The notes beneath the pieces were generated by a model, which worked only from the letters and a program-made list of their open reading frames with translations, ran no database searches and was not told the DNA's origin. From Microbacteriaceae bacterium VKM Ac-2854 (GTDB taxonomy: Bacteria; Actinomycetota; Actinomycetes; Actinomycetales; Microbacteriaceae): a stretch of 64,000 nt of DNA. Shown piece after piece: positions 45,318 to 53,455 of this stretch (the stretch's first letter is position 1; every line of letters begins with the position of its first letter). The DNA is taken from assembly GCA_013205085.1 (NCBI GenBank), contig JABMLH010000008.1:124001-188000 (forward strand), in the 5' to 3' direction. The translations under genes and the position numbers were made by a program.

Positions 45318-46745
45318 CTACTTCAGCTTCAGCGGGACCGCCGGGCTCGTGCCGACGTTGCCGGCCGCATCCGTCGCCACGGCGATCACGGAGTAGCTGC
45401 CCGCGCGATACGCCGCCGAGGCCACGGTCAGCTGCCAATCGCCCGCGGTACCGACGCGGGCGTCGCCCAGCTTGGTACCGCCGACCCAGAACGAGACGGC
45501 CACGGTGCCCACATCGTCACTGGAGGTCGCGGTGAAGACGACGCTGCCGGAGACCGTGCTGCCGGAGCGGGGAGAGGTGATCCGCACCGACGGAGCGCGG
45601 GTGTCCGCCACGGGGGCCGGGGCGGGGGCCGGGATGGGGGCAGCAGGAGCGCTCGGCGTCGGCGTCGGGATCGGGATCGGCGTCGCGGTCGGGATCGGCG
45701 TCGCGGTCGCGGTCGGGATCGGCGTCGCGGTCGGGGTCGGGGTCGGGACGGACGTCGGGTCGGAGGTCGGGGCCGGCGTCGGAGCCGGCGTCGGAATCGC
45801 GCCGAGACCGCTGGCCGCCCACTCGACGGCCGCGAGGCGCGCCTGCCCGACGGCGTTGGGGTGGAAGTAGTCGACCGTCGAGATCATGTCGGGCGTGATG
45901 GCGGTCGCCGTCATCGCGCCGCCGTCCCAGCGGCAGTCCGGGCCCACGGCGGCACACGCCGCCTGCAGGGCGTCGTTGTACGCGGCCATCCGCGCGATCC
46001 CCTCGCCGACCGCGGCCGCGGATTCGACGGCGCCGAGCGGAGCACCGCTCGCGGAGACGCCGCGGAACGGCTTGCACATGCCGCCCACCGACCAGGTGAG
46101 CGCACCGCCACCGTTCTTCACCGCATCCCATTCGCCGGGGATGTTCGGTACGGAGGAGAGCACGATGGTCGCCTCGGGCCACGCGAGCGCGATCCGGTTC
46201 AGCACCGTCGACGCCGATGCGGCGAAGGCTGCGGCCGAGGTCATCGTGTAGCCGTCGACACCGGCGGTGTTGTCGGGATGGCACAGGTCGTTCCCGCCGA
46301 TCAGCAGGGTGACGACATCGGCCGAGGCACCGGCCGCGACGGCGGAGGAGATCATCGCGTTGACTCCGCTGATCCGGCTTCCGGATCGCGCGTAGTTCAG
46401 GCCGGTGACCTGCGCGTCCGGATTCGCCCGCTGCAACCGGGTGGCGATCGAGTCGACCGCGACGGCCGAACCCGTTGACCAGGAGTTCACGGGGCAATCG
46501 CCGGTGCCGCCGCAGGTGGTCGCGCCGCGCGTGATCGAGTCGCCGAGCGACAGCACGGTGATCCCGCGCGGCTCGGCCTCGGCCCTGGCGGGCGTCGCGA
46601 CGACGCCGGCGACGACGGTCAGGGCGATCAGCGCGGCGGCGAGGAGCCGGCGCGGGGAGGCCGACTGCGCGCCGGTCGACATGAGGGACGCGGTCGAGGA
46701 AGGGGATGTGATCGAGGAAGGGGAGCTGGGGAGCGGGCGCGACAC
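45318..46745 (-). CDS. Secreted SGNH/GDSL esterase with PT-rich linker and Ig-like domain
   Basis: A signal peptide with a long basic/Ser n-region (residues 1-32) leads into an SGNH hydrolase domain: block I SLGDSITRG with nucleophile Ser70, block III IGGND (Asn152) and block V DYFHPN with Asp292 and His295. A P/T-rich linker (about 315-365) and a C-terminal Ig-like/Big domain (RITSPRSGSTVSGSVVFTAT) suggest cell-surface attachment. GTG 46745 has AAAGGAA 6 nt upstream; the ATG at 46682 would give a shorter signal peptide and cannot be excluded. Likely acts on acylated wall polysaccharide or lipid. Confidence 0.85.
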   Translation of the reverse strand: MSRPLPSSPSSITSPSSTASLMSTGAQSASPRRLLAAALIALTVVAGVVATPARAEAEPRGITVLSLGDSITRGATTCGGTGDCPVNSWSTGSAVAVDSIATRLQRANPDAQVTGLNYARSGSRISGVNAMISSAVAAGASADVVTLLIGGNDLCHPDNTAGVDGYTMTSAAAFAASASTVLNRIALAWPEATIVLSSVPNIPGEWDAVKNGGGALTWSVGGMCKPFRGVSASGAPLGAVESAAAVGEGIARMAAYNDALQAACAAVGPDCRWDGGAMTATAITPDMISTVDYFHPNAVGQARLAAVEWAASGLGAIPTPAPTPAPTSDPTSVPTPTPTATPIPTATATPIPTATPIPIPTPTPSAPAAPIPAPAPAPVADTRAPSVRITSPRSGSTVSGSVVFTATSSDDVGTVAVSFWVGGTKLGDARVGTAGDWQLTVASAAYRAGSYSVIAVATDAAGNVGTSPAVPLKLK

Positions 46746-47138
46746 GACGCGTTCCTTTCAGGTGATGATCGACGAGGACCGAGCGGGACGGGCCGAATCG
46801 GGGCTTCCGGAGTCCGATGCACTGAGTATTCGGGCCAGGAAAGCTAGTGACAATCAGGTTTCGGCACCCGTCGGAGGCGCGCCGGACTCGAATGTTCCTC
46901 GCGAAATCGCACCGCCCACCCCGTGCGGGTTCCGGCGCCCCGAAGGAAGACTCACCTCGGCCCGACCGGGCCGACGCGGTTGATCGTGCGCCAGATTTGC
47001 ACCGTCGCACGACAGACCTGTGCCCACCTTCGCAACGGGACCGGGGTCGATACCGGTCTAATAGATGACGACGACTCAGCTCCGCTCAACCCGTAACCTC
47101 GCGGAGCGATCGTCGCGACGAAGGTTGGGGGAACCACT
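46746..47138. other. 393-bp divergent region of SGNH esterase and AraC gene
   Basis: The left half holds the esterase promoter (46825-46853) and its 73-nt leader. The middle is lower in G+C. I see no open reading frame with coding character and no strong palindrome in the right half, which should hold the AraC-gene promoter. Confidence 0.5.
46825..46853 (-). promoter_or_regulatory. Promoter TTGTCA-17-AATACT of SGNH esterase
   Basis: On the minus strand TTGTCA (46853-46848) and AATACT (46830-46825) are 17 bp apart; start near 46818. Confidence 0.55.
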
Positions 47139-48095
47139 GTGTTGCATCGACGTCGCCCCGGGTCACGCCGCGTGTCCCGCCAGCTCTCCGGGCCGCGTGG
47201 GCTGATCGAGCTGGGCCCGGGCTACGGCTCGCTCCAGCCCGACGCCATGCGGATCCGGATGGAGTCGCGGCGGGTCGGACGCGTCGGTCTGCACGCCCTC
47301 GCGGCGACCCGCCTCACCTTCGAGCCGATCGCCTTCGGGGCACCCGACATCATGCTCTGCTTCTACGTGACGCGCGGAGCCGTCCACGTGGACACGCCGG
47401 ACCGGCGCACCTTCTCGGCCGGAACGGTGTTCTTCGCGACCGGGGTGTCGCGGGCCCGATTCGCGATCACGCATCCCAGCACGGTGGTGGTGATCGTGCT
47501 CTCCGCGGCCGTCCTCAACGCTGCGGGCATCGAACCGCCGGACGACCACGGCCCGCTCTCCGCCGACAGTGCGCTGGTCGCGGCGACCCTCACCCTCGCC
47601 AATGCCTTCACCGGCTCGGACATCGACACCACGGAGATCGCCGAACGGCACCTCGCTCGGGCGATCGAGGAACTCAGCGTGGGCGTCTTCCTCCAGAGCG
47701 CCGGGTTCCGCCGCGCCGACGAACCGGTGTCGATCGACGCGCGCGCCGCCGCTCTCGACGTCATCGAGCAGCGCTACATCGACCCCGAACTCACGCCCAG
47801 TTCGGTGGCCACGGCGCTCAACGTCTCCGTCCGGCACCTGCAACGAGCGTTCCAGGCCGGCGAGGAGACCGTCTCGGCGGCCATCCGGGACCGACGCACC
47901 CGCGCCGCGGTCGACATCCTGACCGACAAGCACGCCGCGGCGCTCTCGCTGCCCGACGTCGCGGCCCGCTCCGGCTTCGGCACGGTCGGCGAGATGCGCC
48001 GCGCGGTCTCGACGGTGACCGGGCTCTCGCCGCGGGCCCTGCGCACGTCGGCCGCTGAGCAGCCGTTCCCGTCCGAGGTGCCGTCGCGGACCTGA
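47139..48095 (+). CDS. AraC-family transcriptional regulator
   Basis: A 318-residue regulator with a variable N-terminal AraC-binding-like domain and a C-terminal double HTH. The first HTH is LTPSSVATALNVSVRHLQRA (about 226-245) and the second SLPDVAARSGFGTVGEMRRA (about 272-291), followed by VTGLSPRALR. GTG 47139 with GGGGGAA 5 nt upstream. Neighbours give no hint on targets. A probable AraC-like gene with similar layout begins at 63310. Confidence 0.85.
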   Translation: MLHRRRPGSRRVSRQLSGPRGLIELGPGYGSLQPDAMRIRMESRRVGRVGLHALAATRLTFEPIAFGAPDIMLCFYVTRGAVHVDTPDRRTFSAGTVFFATGVSRARFAITHPSTVVVIVLSAAVLNAAGIEPPDDHGPLSADSALVAATLTLANAFTGSDIDTTEIAERHLARAIEELSVGVFLQSAGFRRADEPVSIDARAAALDVIEQRYIDPELTPSSVATALNVSVRHLQRAFQAGEETVSAAIRDRRTRAAVDILTDKHAAALSLPDVAARSGFGTVGEMRRAVSTVTGLSPRALRTSAAEQPFPSEVPSRT

Positions 48096-48104
48096 GCGGC
48101 GACC

Positions 48105-49742
48105 CTACGGCGTCGTCGATACGACCGGGGGAAGCAGCAGGAACCCGTCGGCGATCAGACCCCTGACCTGCGGCAGCACCGCGGTGAGCACGGCCGAGTC
48201 GTCGACGTCCAGCAGGTGCTCGAGCGCCGCTGCGATCGCGGCGATGCTGAGCTCGCCGTCGCAGGCGCCGACCACCGCGGCGAGCGCGGTGTCCAGGTCG
48301 ACCGAGCGCGCGAAGCCGCCACCCTGACGCAGGGTCATCACCGTCGGGTCGTCGTTGCCCGGCCAGTAGTGACGCTCCTCCGTGACGTCTCCCGCGGTCT
48401 GCAGGGCGAGCGCCGCGAGCGCCGCGTCGTCGAGCATCCGCTCGGTCGCCATCGCGTCGAGGCAGTGTGCGAGGTGCCCACCGAGACCGGCCGAGTTCGC
48501 GCCCAGCTCGGCGTCGACGCGCTCGAAGCGGCGCAGTGGCAGCAGTGCCCGCGGCGCGGCGGGAAGCCGCAGGGTGACGTAGCCGAAACCGACGCCGGTC
48601 ACGCCTCGCTCCTCGAAATCGTCCAGCCACGCTCCGACGAGGGCGTCGAACGCCGGGCCGGGCCTGGTGCCGCCGTCGCGGATCCAGGTCTCCGCGTAGC
48701 GGGCGGGATCCTGCTGCTCCCGCTCGACGAACCACGCGTCCAGCGGCGAGGAGGTGCTCTCCATCCACGCATCCAGCGGCGACTGCTCGCCCTCGATCCA
48801 GGCCTCGATCGGGCCGCGCGCGTCATCCAGCCACGCACGGATCCGCGCGAAGGCATCCAGCTCGCGCCGATACTCCCAGTTGCCGAGCAGTTGCGCGACG
48901 CCGCCGGGCGTGAGGTGATCCGCCGCGCCGACCACGACCCGGCGCACGATCTCGTCACCGACCAGTCCGCCGTCGCGGTACTCGTACGCCGGCACACCCT
49001 GCACCCGCGGCGTGATCACGAACGGCGGATTCGACACGATGTGATCGAAGCGTTCGCCGGCGACGGGCTCGTACAGGCTGCCGAGCCGGAACTCGATGTT
49101 GTTGATCTCGTTGAGTCGAGCGTTGAGTTCCGCGAGCTGCAGCGCCCGCGCCGAGATATCGGTCGCGACCACGTGCCCCGCGTGCCGCGATGCGTGCATC
49201 GCCTGGATGCCGCAGCCGGTGCCGAGATCGAGGGCACGCTGGACCGGGCGCTGGATCATCAGCCCGGCGAGCGTGAGGCTGGCGCCGCCGACGCCCAGAA
49301 CGTGGTCTTCCTCGAGCGCGCGGCCGAGCGCGAGTTCGCCGAGGTCGGAGGCGATCCACCAGGAGGCGGGGCCGCGGGAGTCGACCAGATCGTAGGGGCG
49401 CAGGTCCAGCGCCGCCGTGATCACGGCGTGCTCCTCGATCTGCAGCAGACCCAGCTCCGCCCCGCCCTCGAGCCCGAGATGCGGGAACGCGGTCGCGGCC
49501 TCGCTCGCGTCGAGAGCGTCGGAGAGCAGGAACAGGCGAGCCAGCGCCACCAGCGCGGCCTGAGCATCCGACTCGGGCAGCAACCGCGCGAGCGCGCGCC
49601 TCGCCGGCACCCGATCGCCGCGGTGCAGAGCCTGCGCCGCGTCCGCACCCCAGAGCGCCTCCACCGCCGGCACCGTGTATCCGGCACGCACGAGGTCTTG
49701 GCGCAGCCGCGCAACGAGTTCGGGTTCGAGACGGATCCGCAT
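48105..49742 (-). CDS. SAM-dependent N-methyltransferase (DUF7059-type, NPPF motif)
   Basis: A 545-residue enzyme. An N-terminal helical domain (1-160, HLGLEGGAELG region) precedes a Rossmann methyltransferase with motif I LDLGTGCGIQA (171-181) and the amino-methyltransferase motif NPPF (238-241), so the target is an amide or exocyclic amine of RNA, DNA or protein. Residues 311-343 hold three 11-residue repeats starting PIEAW, PLDAW, PLDAW; this insert looks like local expansion. The C-terminal domain has PGNDDPTVMTLRQGGGFARS. ATG 49742 has GGAGG 8 nt upstream and GAGGAT 6 nt upstream. Confidence 0.82.
   Translation of the reverse strand: MRIRLEPELVARLRQDLVRAGYTVPAVEALWGADAAQALHRGDRVPARRALARLLPESDAQAALVALARLFLLSDALDASEAATAFPHLGLEGGAELGLLQIEEHAVITAALDLRPYDLVDSRGPASWWIASDLGELALGRALEEDHVLGVGGASLTLAGLMIQRPVQRALDLGTGCGIQAMHASRHAGHVVATDISARALQLAELNARLNEINNIEFRLGSLYEPVAGERFDHIVSNPPFVITPRVQGVPAYEYRDGGLVGDEIVRRVVVGAADHLTPGGVAQLLGNWEYRRELDAFARIRAWLDDARGPIEAWIEGEQSPLDAWMESTSSPLDAWFVEREQQDPARYAETWIRDGGTRPGPAFDALVGAWLDDFEERGVTGVGFGYVTLRLPAAPRALLPLRRFERVDAELGANSAGLGGHLAHCLDAMATERMLDDAALAALALQTAGDVTEERHYWPGNDDPTVMTLRQGGGFARSVDLDTALAAVVGACDGELSIAAIAAALEHLLDVDDSAVLTAVLPQVRGLIADGFLLLPPVVSTTP
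48727..48828. repeat. 33-bp imperfect tandem repeat in the methyltransferase gene
   Basis: Three diverged copies coding for 11-residue units that start with P-[IL]-[DE]-A-W. They sit between the methyltransferase fold and its C-terminal domain. Confidence 0.6.
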
Positions 49743-49748
49743 CCGGCC

Positions 49749-49754
49749 ATCCTC
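49749..49754 (-). promoter_or_regulatory. Possible -10 box GAGGAT of methyltransferase gene
   Basis: GAGGAT is 6 nt before ATG 49742; it overlaps the Shine-Dalgarno candidate GGAGG, so either use is possible. Confidence 0.3.
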
Positions 49755-49850
49755 CCACCCGGGTGCGCCGAGCCGACGCGACCCGCTCGGTCGCGGACGC
49801 AAGCTCGGCTGAGACCGCCCGTCAGCCCCCATCGCGGCTGACGACGACTC

Positions 49851-50627
49851 TCAGCCGAGGTTGTGCTCGTCGTTCACCCGCTCGGCGACCGCCTCGATCA
49901 CGCCGGGGTCGGCGAGGATGGCGAAGTGTCCGATGATCGGGATCACCACGTTCTCGGCGGCACCCTCCAGTCGGCTGCCGCGCGGGATGTACTGGTCGCG
50001 CTGGCCGTAGATCGAGGTGATCCGGGCGTTCGCGGCGCGGGCGGCGTGCAGGAAGCGGATGGTCGCCTTGCGCGGATGGAACTCGCGCAGAGCCCGCCCC
50101 GGTGCCACGCGGGACAGCGGGCTGCCGCTGAACGGAGTGGAGATCGCGATCATCCGGTCGATCCGACGTTCCCCGTCCGCGAGATCGTCGACCACCATCA
50201 TGTGCTTGCCGATCAGCCCGCCCTTGCTGTGCGCCACAACGATCACGCCCCGCAACTCGGCCGCACGCAGGTACTCCTGCCCCAACCGCGCCGAATCGAC
50301 GATCGGCTGCGCGTTGTAGCCGAGCGCCGGCAGCACGTGGATCGGGTGGCCGCCTTCGTGCAGACGCTCGGCGATCGGACGGAGGAACTGCCAGGTCTCG
50401 TAGACGCCGGGGATCAGCAGCACGGGAGCCTTCTCGCCCGCGGCGAAGTGCGCCACGTCCCACCCGTCGCGCAGGTGCCGGAGCCGGGCGGCGTAGGCGT
50501 AGCGGTAGTCCTTCACATAGGAGAGATGCACAGAGGAGAGACGCACATAGGACAGATGGCGCAGCGCGCGTCGGCGCAGGGCGCGACCGCGGACCGGTCG
50601 ATCGCGTCCCGCTCCGAGCCGACTCAT
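49851..50627 (-). CDS. Alpha/beta-hydrolase (lipase/acyltransferase-like)
   Basis: A 258-residue serine hydrolase. The oxyanion region is LLIPGVYETWQFL (70-82) and the nucleophile elbow VVAHSKGG (Ser134). Asp and His acids are probably in ITSIYGQRDQYIPRG and IPIIGHFAIL. The N-terminal 50 residues are basic with a short repeat (HLSYV at about 24 and 34), unlike typical family members; a later start is possible but none has better signals. ATG 50627 overlaps the stop of the VOC gene (ATGA), so the pair is coupled. Confidence 0.8.
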   Translation of the reverse strand: MSRLGAGRDRPVRGRALRRRALRHLSYVRLSSVHLSYVKDYRYAYAARLRHLRDGWDVAHFAAGEKAPVLLIPGVYETWQFLRPIAERLHEGGHPIHVLPALGYNAQPIVDSARLGQEYLRAAELRGVIVVAHSKGGLIGKHMMVVDDLADGERRIDRMIAISTPFSGSPLSRVAPGRALREFHPRKATIRFLHAARAANARITSIYGQRDQYIPRGSRLEGAAENVVIPIIGHFAILADPGVIEAVAERVNDEHNLG

Positions 50628-51082
50628 TCTCCGGCGTACGCCTTCCGCAACGCCGCGATGTCGAGCTTGCGCATCTGCAGCATCGCCTGCGTGGCGCGCG
50701 CCGCACCCTCGGGATCGGGCCCGCCCGTCGTCTCGCCGAGCGCGGTGGGCACGATCTGCCAGGAGAGGCCCCAGCGGTCCTTCGCCCAGCCGCACTGGCT
50801 CTCCTCGCCGCCGTCGGAGGTGATCGCATCCCAGAGCCGGTCGACCTCCTCCTGCGTGTCGACGGAGACCGAGATCGAGATCGCCTCGGTGAAGTGGAAG
50901 TGCGGGCCGGCGTTCAGCGCTTGGAAAAGCTGCCCGTCGAGCTCGAACGAGACGAGGAAGACGCTGCCGTCCGCCGCGTAGTTCGTCGAGAGGATGCGCG
51001 AGTTCGGCAGCAGAGACGTGTAGAAGTCCACCGCCTCCCCCGCTGCCGTGTCGTACCAGAGGAATGTGCTGACCGAGCCCAT
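50624..51082 (-). CDS. PhnB-like VOC-superfamily protein
   Basis: A 152-residue protein of the glyoxalase/bleomycin-resistance fold, of the 3-demethylubiquinone-methyltransferase-like group (mis-named). Marks are TFLWYDTAAGEAVDFYTSL, VSFELDGQLFQALNAGP, and ESQCGWAKDRWGLSWQIVPT with the conserved GWxxDRxGxSWQ. Enzymatic activity of this group is unproven. Shine-Dalgarno GGAAGGAA before ATG 51082. Confidence 0.85.
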   Translation of the reverse strand: MGSVSTFLWYDTAAGEAVDFYTSLLPNSRILSTNYAADGSVFLVSFELDGQLFQALNAGPHFHFTEAISISVSVDTQEEVDRLWDAITSDGGEESQCGWAKDRWGLSWQIVPTALGETTGGPDPEGAARATQAMLQMRKLDIAALRKAYAGE

Positions 51083-51115
51083 GATGTTCCTTCCGAGAGG
51101 TGTGTTCTGCTCACA

Positions 51116-51730
51116 TTAGGGGGTGAGCCGGACGACGCGACCGTGGCCGGGGGCGACCCAGTCCACACCGAGCGCGCGCAGGGCCGCGAGGCTGCGTTCG
51201 GCCTCGACGACATCGGTGTGCAGCCAGGCGGCGAACGGCACGATGCCGCGTTCCGGATCCGTGCCGGCGGCGTCGCCGACGAAGAGGACGCCGTGAGCGA
51301 GGAAGGCGACGTGTCCCGGGGTGTGGCCCGGCGTCGCGATGGCCAGCACACCCGGAATCACCTCGCCGTCGCCGTCGATCGGTCGGAGATCCCGCGGCGG
51401 CTGCACACGTCCGGCGGCGTTGAGCACGCGGCGGACGGGAGTGCTCGCCTTCTGCTGCCGACGGAGGAGGGGGATGTCGGCGGCGCCGAGGAACACCGTC
51501 GCGCCGGTGGCGGACTGCACACCGGCCGCGGCACTCGCGTGGTCGACGTCGTAGTGCGTCAACAGGATCGCGGTGACCGGCTCCGGCCCGATCACCTCGG
51601 CGAGCACACCCGTCACACCGGGCTTCAACCCGGGATCGATCACCGCGAGGTGCCCGCCGAGGTCGACGACGTAGCCGTTCGCGGCGACGCTGTTCTCGAG
51701 CTGCCGGACGCCTGGCGTGATCTGCCGCAT
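51116..51730 (-). CDS. Metallo-beta-lactamase-fold hydrolase
   Basis: A 204-residue MBL protein. The metal motif reads THYDVDHA, where the usual HxHxDH has Asp in place of the second His; the remaining ligands are in TPGHTPGHVAF, LFVGDAAG and APGHGRVV. Several MBL subfamilies tolerate this change, so hydrolysis is still likely, perhaps with one metal site altered. ATG 51730; CAGGAT 6 nt upstream suggests a leaderless mRNA. Substrate unknown. Confidence 0.82.
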   Translation of the reverse strand: MRQITPGVRQLENSVAANGYVVDLGGHLAVIDPGLKPGVTGVLAEVIGPEPVTAILLTHYDVDHASAAAGVQSATGATVFLGAADIPLLRRQQKASTPVRRVLNAAGRVQPPRDLRPIDGDGEVIPGVLAIATPGHTPGHVAFLAHGVLFVGDAAGTDPERGIVPFAAWLHTDVVEAERSLAALRALGVDWVAPGHGRVVRLTP

Positions 51731-51736
51731 GTGCTC

Positions 51737-51742
51737 ATCCTG
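51737..51742 (-). promoter_or_regulatory. Possible -10 box CAGGAT of MBL hydrolase gene
   Basis: CAGGAT is 6 nt before ATG 51730. Confidence 0.3.
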
Positions 51743-51790
51743 CCACCGGGGGCTGGACGCGGCCTGCCCGACGCGAACGCCGCGGAGTAA

Positions 51791-52678
51791 CTAGAGCGGG
51801 TTCACCCCGAACGCCGTCGCGAGCTTGTCGATCTTCTTCGCGCGGCCGAGGCGCGGCAGGTCGGAGCCGTCGCGGATGACGCGACCTCGCGCCTCGAAGT
51901 CGTCCAGGAAGTCGCGTGCCCAGGCCACGTCGGACGGAGTCGGGCTGATGACCTCGTTGATCACGGCGAGCTGCTCGGTGTCGAGGCAGAGCTTGCCGGT
52001 CAGCCCGAGCGAGACGGTCAGCGCCGACTGCTCGCGCAGCACCGGGTGCGAGTTGGAGACGGTCGGCCCGTCGATCGGGCCGGGCAGGTCGCCGATCCGC
52101 GAGGCGACGACCAGACGCGAGCGCGGGTACGCCATCGCGAGGTCATCGGCGGAGGTGCCGGTGTCGCGGCGGTAGTCACCGGAGCCGAACGCCAGCCGGA
52201 AGCAGCCGCGCGCCTTCGCGATCGAGACGGCCTCCTCGATGCCGAGGGCGGATTCGACCAGCGCGAGCACCGGCGTCTGTCCACCGAGACGGTCGAAGGT
52301 CTCGGTGACGTGCTCCGCCGCCTCGGTCTTCGCCAGCATCACGCCGGCCAGTCCGGGCAGACCCTTGAGTTCGTCCACGTCGTCGGACCAGAACGAGGTG
52401 GAGTGATCGTTGATCCTGACCCAGGCTCGATTGCCCTCGACGCTCAGCCAGGCGGCGACCGCCGTGCGCGCCTCCGGCTTCGCCTTCGGGTCGACCGCGT
52501 CCTCGATGTCGAGCACGATCTGGTCGGCGCGCGAGGTGAACGCGGCGTCGAAGGTGTCGGTCTTGGTCGCGTTGACCAGCAGCCACGAGCGCGCGATCTC
52601 CGGGGAGACGTCACGCCCCTTGCGGATGCGAGTCTGCGGGGTGGGGTTCTGCGTCTGCACAGAATCGGGCAACGTCAC
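51791..52678 (-). CDS. HpcH/HpaI aldolase/citrate lyase-family CoA-ester lyase
   Basis: A 295-residue TIM-barrel enzyme of the CitE/Mcl type. Marks are SWLLVNATKTDTFDAAF at the N-terminus, QIVLDIEDAVDPKAK (metal Glu/Asp), RAWVRINDHSTSFW, PVLALVESALGIEEA and the Asp in FGSGDYRRDTGTS. Relatives cleave malyl-, citramalyl- or citryl-CoA. GTG 52678 has GAGG 8 nt upstream. No partner genes for a full pathway are next to it. Confidence 0.85.
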   Translation of the reverse strand: MTLPDSVQTQNPTPQTRIRKGRDVSPEIARSWLLVNATKTDTFDAAFTSRADQIVLDIEDAVDPKAKPEARTAVAAWLSVEGNRAWVRINDHSTSFWSDDVDELKGLPGLAGVMLAKTEAAEHVTETFDRLGGQTPVLALVESALGIEEAVSIAKARGCFRLAFGSGDYRRDTGTSADDLAMAYPRSRLVVASRIGDLPGPIDGPTVSNSHPVLREQSALTVSLGLTGKLCLDTEQLAVINEVISPTPSDVAWARDFLDDFEARGRVIRDGSDLPRLGRAKKIDKLATAFGVNPL

Positions 52679-52779
52679 CTGAATATCCTCATTTCCTCCC
52701 TCGCGGGACCGCCGTCCAGGCTACCGGGTGCCCGCTCGCCCCCTTCAGTACTGCTCATAGTGTTCGCGCATCGATCGAT

Positions 52780-53325
52780 TCAGCGAGCAGATCGAGCAGA
52801 ACGATCCCGCTGAGCCAGCCCCTTCACGAACGCCGCCTGGCCCGCGTGCTGGATGTCGTCATCGATCACGCTCACCAGGCGCACCGCGAGCGTCACCGGC
52901 GGGTCCCAGCGGGTGTCGACCACGCGGGCGAGATCCTCGTCCGCGAGGGTGCGGACGAACGCGAGGGAGCGTTCGTGCACCGCGAGGAAGTACTCGCGCA
53001 GGAACTCCGCGCTCAGCGCGCCAACGGCGGCGACCTCGGCGGCGGACTGTCCGTATCCGCTGGCCTTCGGCGCGAACGGGAGGCCCGACTTCTCGAACCA
53101 GCCGTCGGCCAGCCACGCCTGCTCCTTGGCTTGCTCGCGTTCGGCGAGCGGGGAGAGGTGGTTGTCCTGCACGCGGGTGAGGTGCCAGATCAACCAGGCG
53201 ACGCTGTTCGCCTCGGGATCGGCGCGGTAGGCGAGGTCCTCCGCCGTCGCGTCGTCGAGAACGGCGAGCACGGTGTCGTGGATGCGCCCGAGGGCGTCAG
53301 TGAGCAGTTCGATGGATGCGGTCAT
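52780..53325 (-). CDS. DinB/mycothiol-dependent-type metalloprotein (DUF664)
   Basis: A 181-residue four-helix protein. The metal triad histidines are visible: His in WLIWHLTRVQDNHL and in DDDIQHAGQAAFVKG. Members are thiol-dependent S-transferases in actinobacteria that use mycothiol. ATG 53325; CAGACT lies 7 nt upstream (leaderless). Stands alone. Confidence 0.85.
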   Translation of the reverse strand: MTASIELLTDALGRIHDTVLAVLDDATAEDLAYRADPEANSVAWLIWHLTRVQDNHLSPLAEREQAKEQAWLADGWFEKSGLPFAPKASGYGQSAAEVAAVGALSAEFLREYFLAVHERSLAFVRTLADEDLARVVDTRWDPPVTLAVRLVSVIDDDIQHAGQAAFVKGLAQRDRSARSAR

Positions 53326-53332
53326 GGCTTCC

Positions 53333-53338
53333 AGTCTG
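53333..53338 (-). promoter_or_regulatory. -10 box CAGACT, leaderless DinB-like gene
   Basis: CAGACT is 7 nt upstream of ATG 53325. Confidence 0.4.
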
Positions 53339-53455
53339 GCCCCTGCATCCCCCGTGTCACCGTTTCGGCGACTGTACAGCGGCAATCGCGGTCGCTACTT
53401 TGAGACACCACGACGCAAACGTGTCTCCGCCCTCTGCCGCTCAGGAGAGTGTCCG

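Noticed and set aside
44787-46478. Long plus-strand ORF opposite the SGNH esterase
   Set aside because: Shadow frame: Arg/Gly-rich translation without domains; the antisense gene has signal peptide, catalytic blocks, promoter and Shine-Dalgarno.
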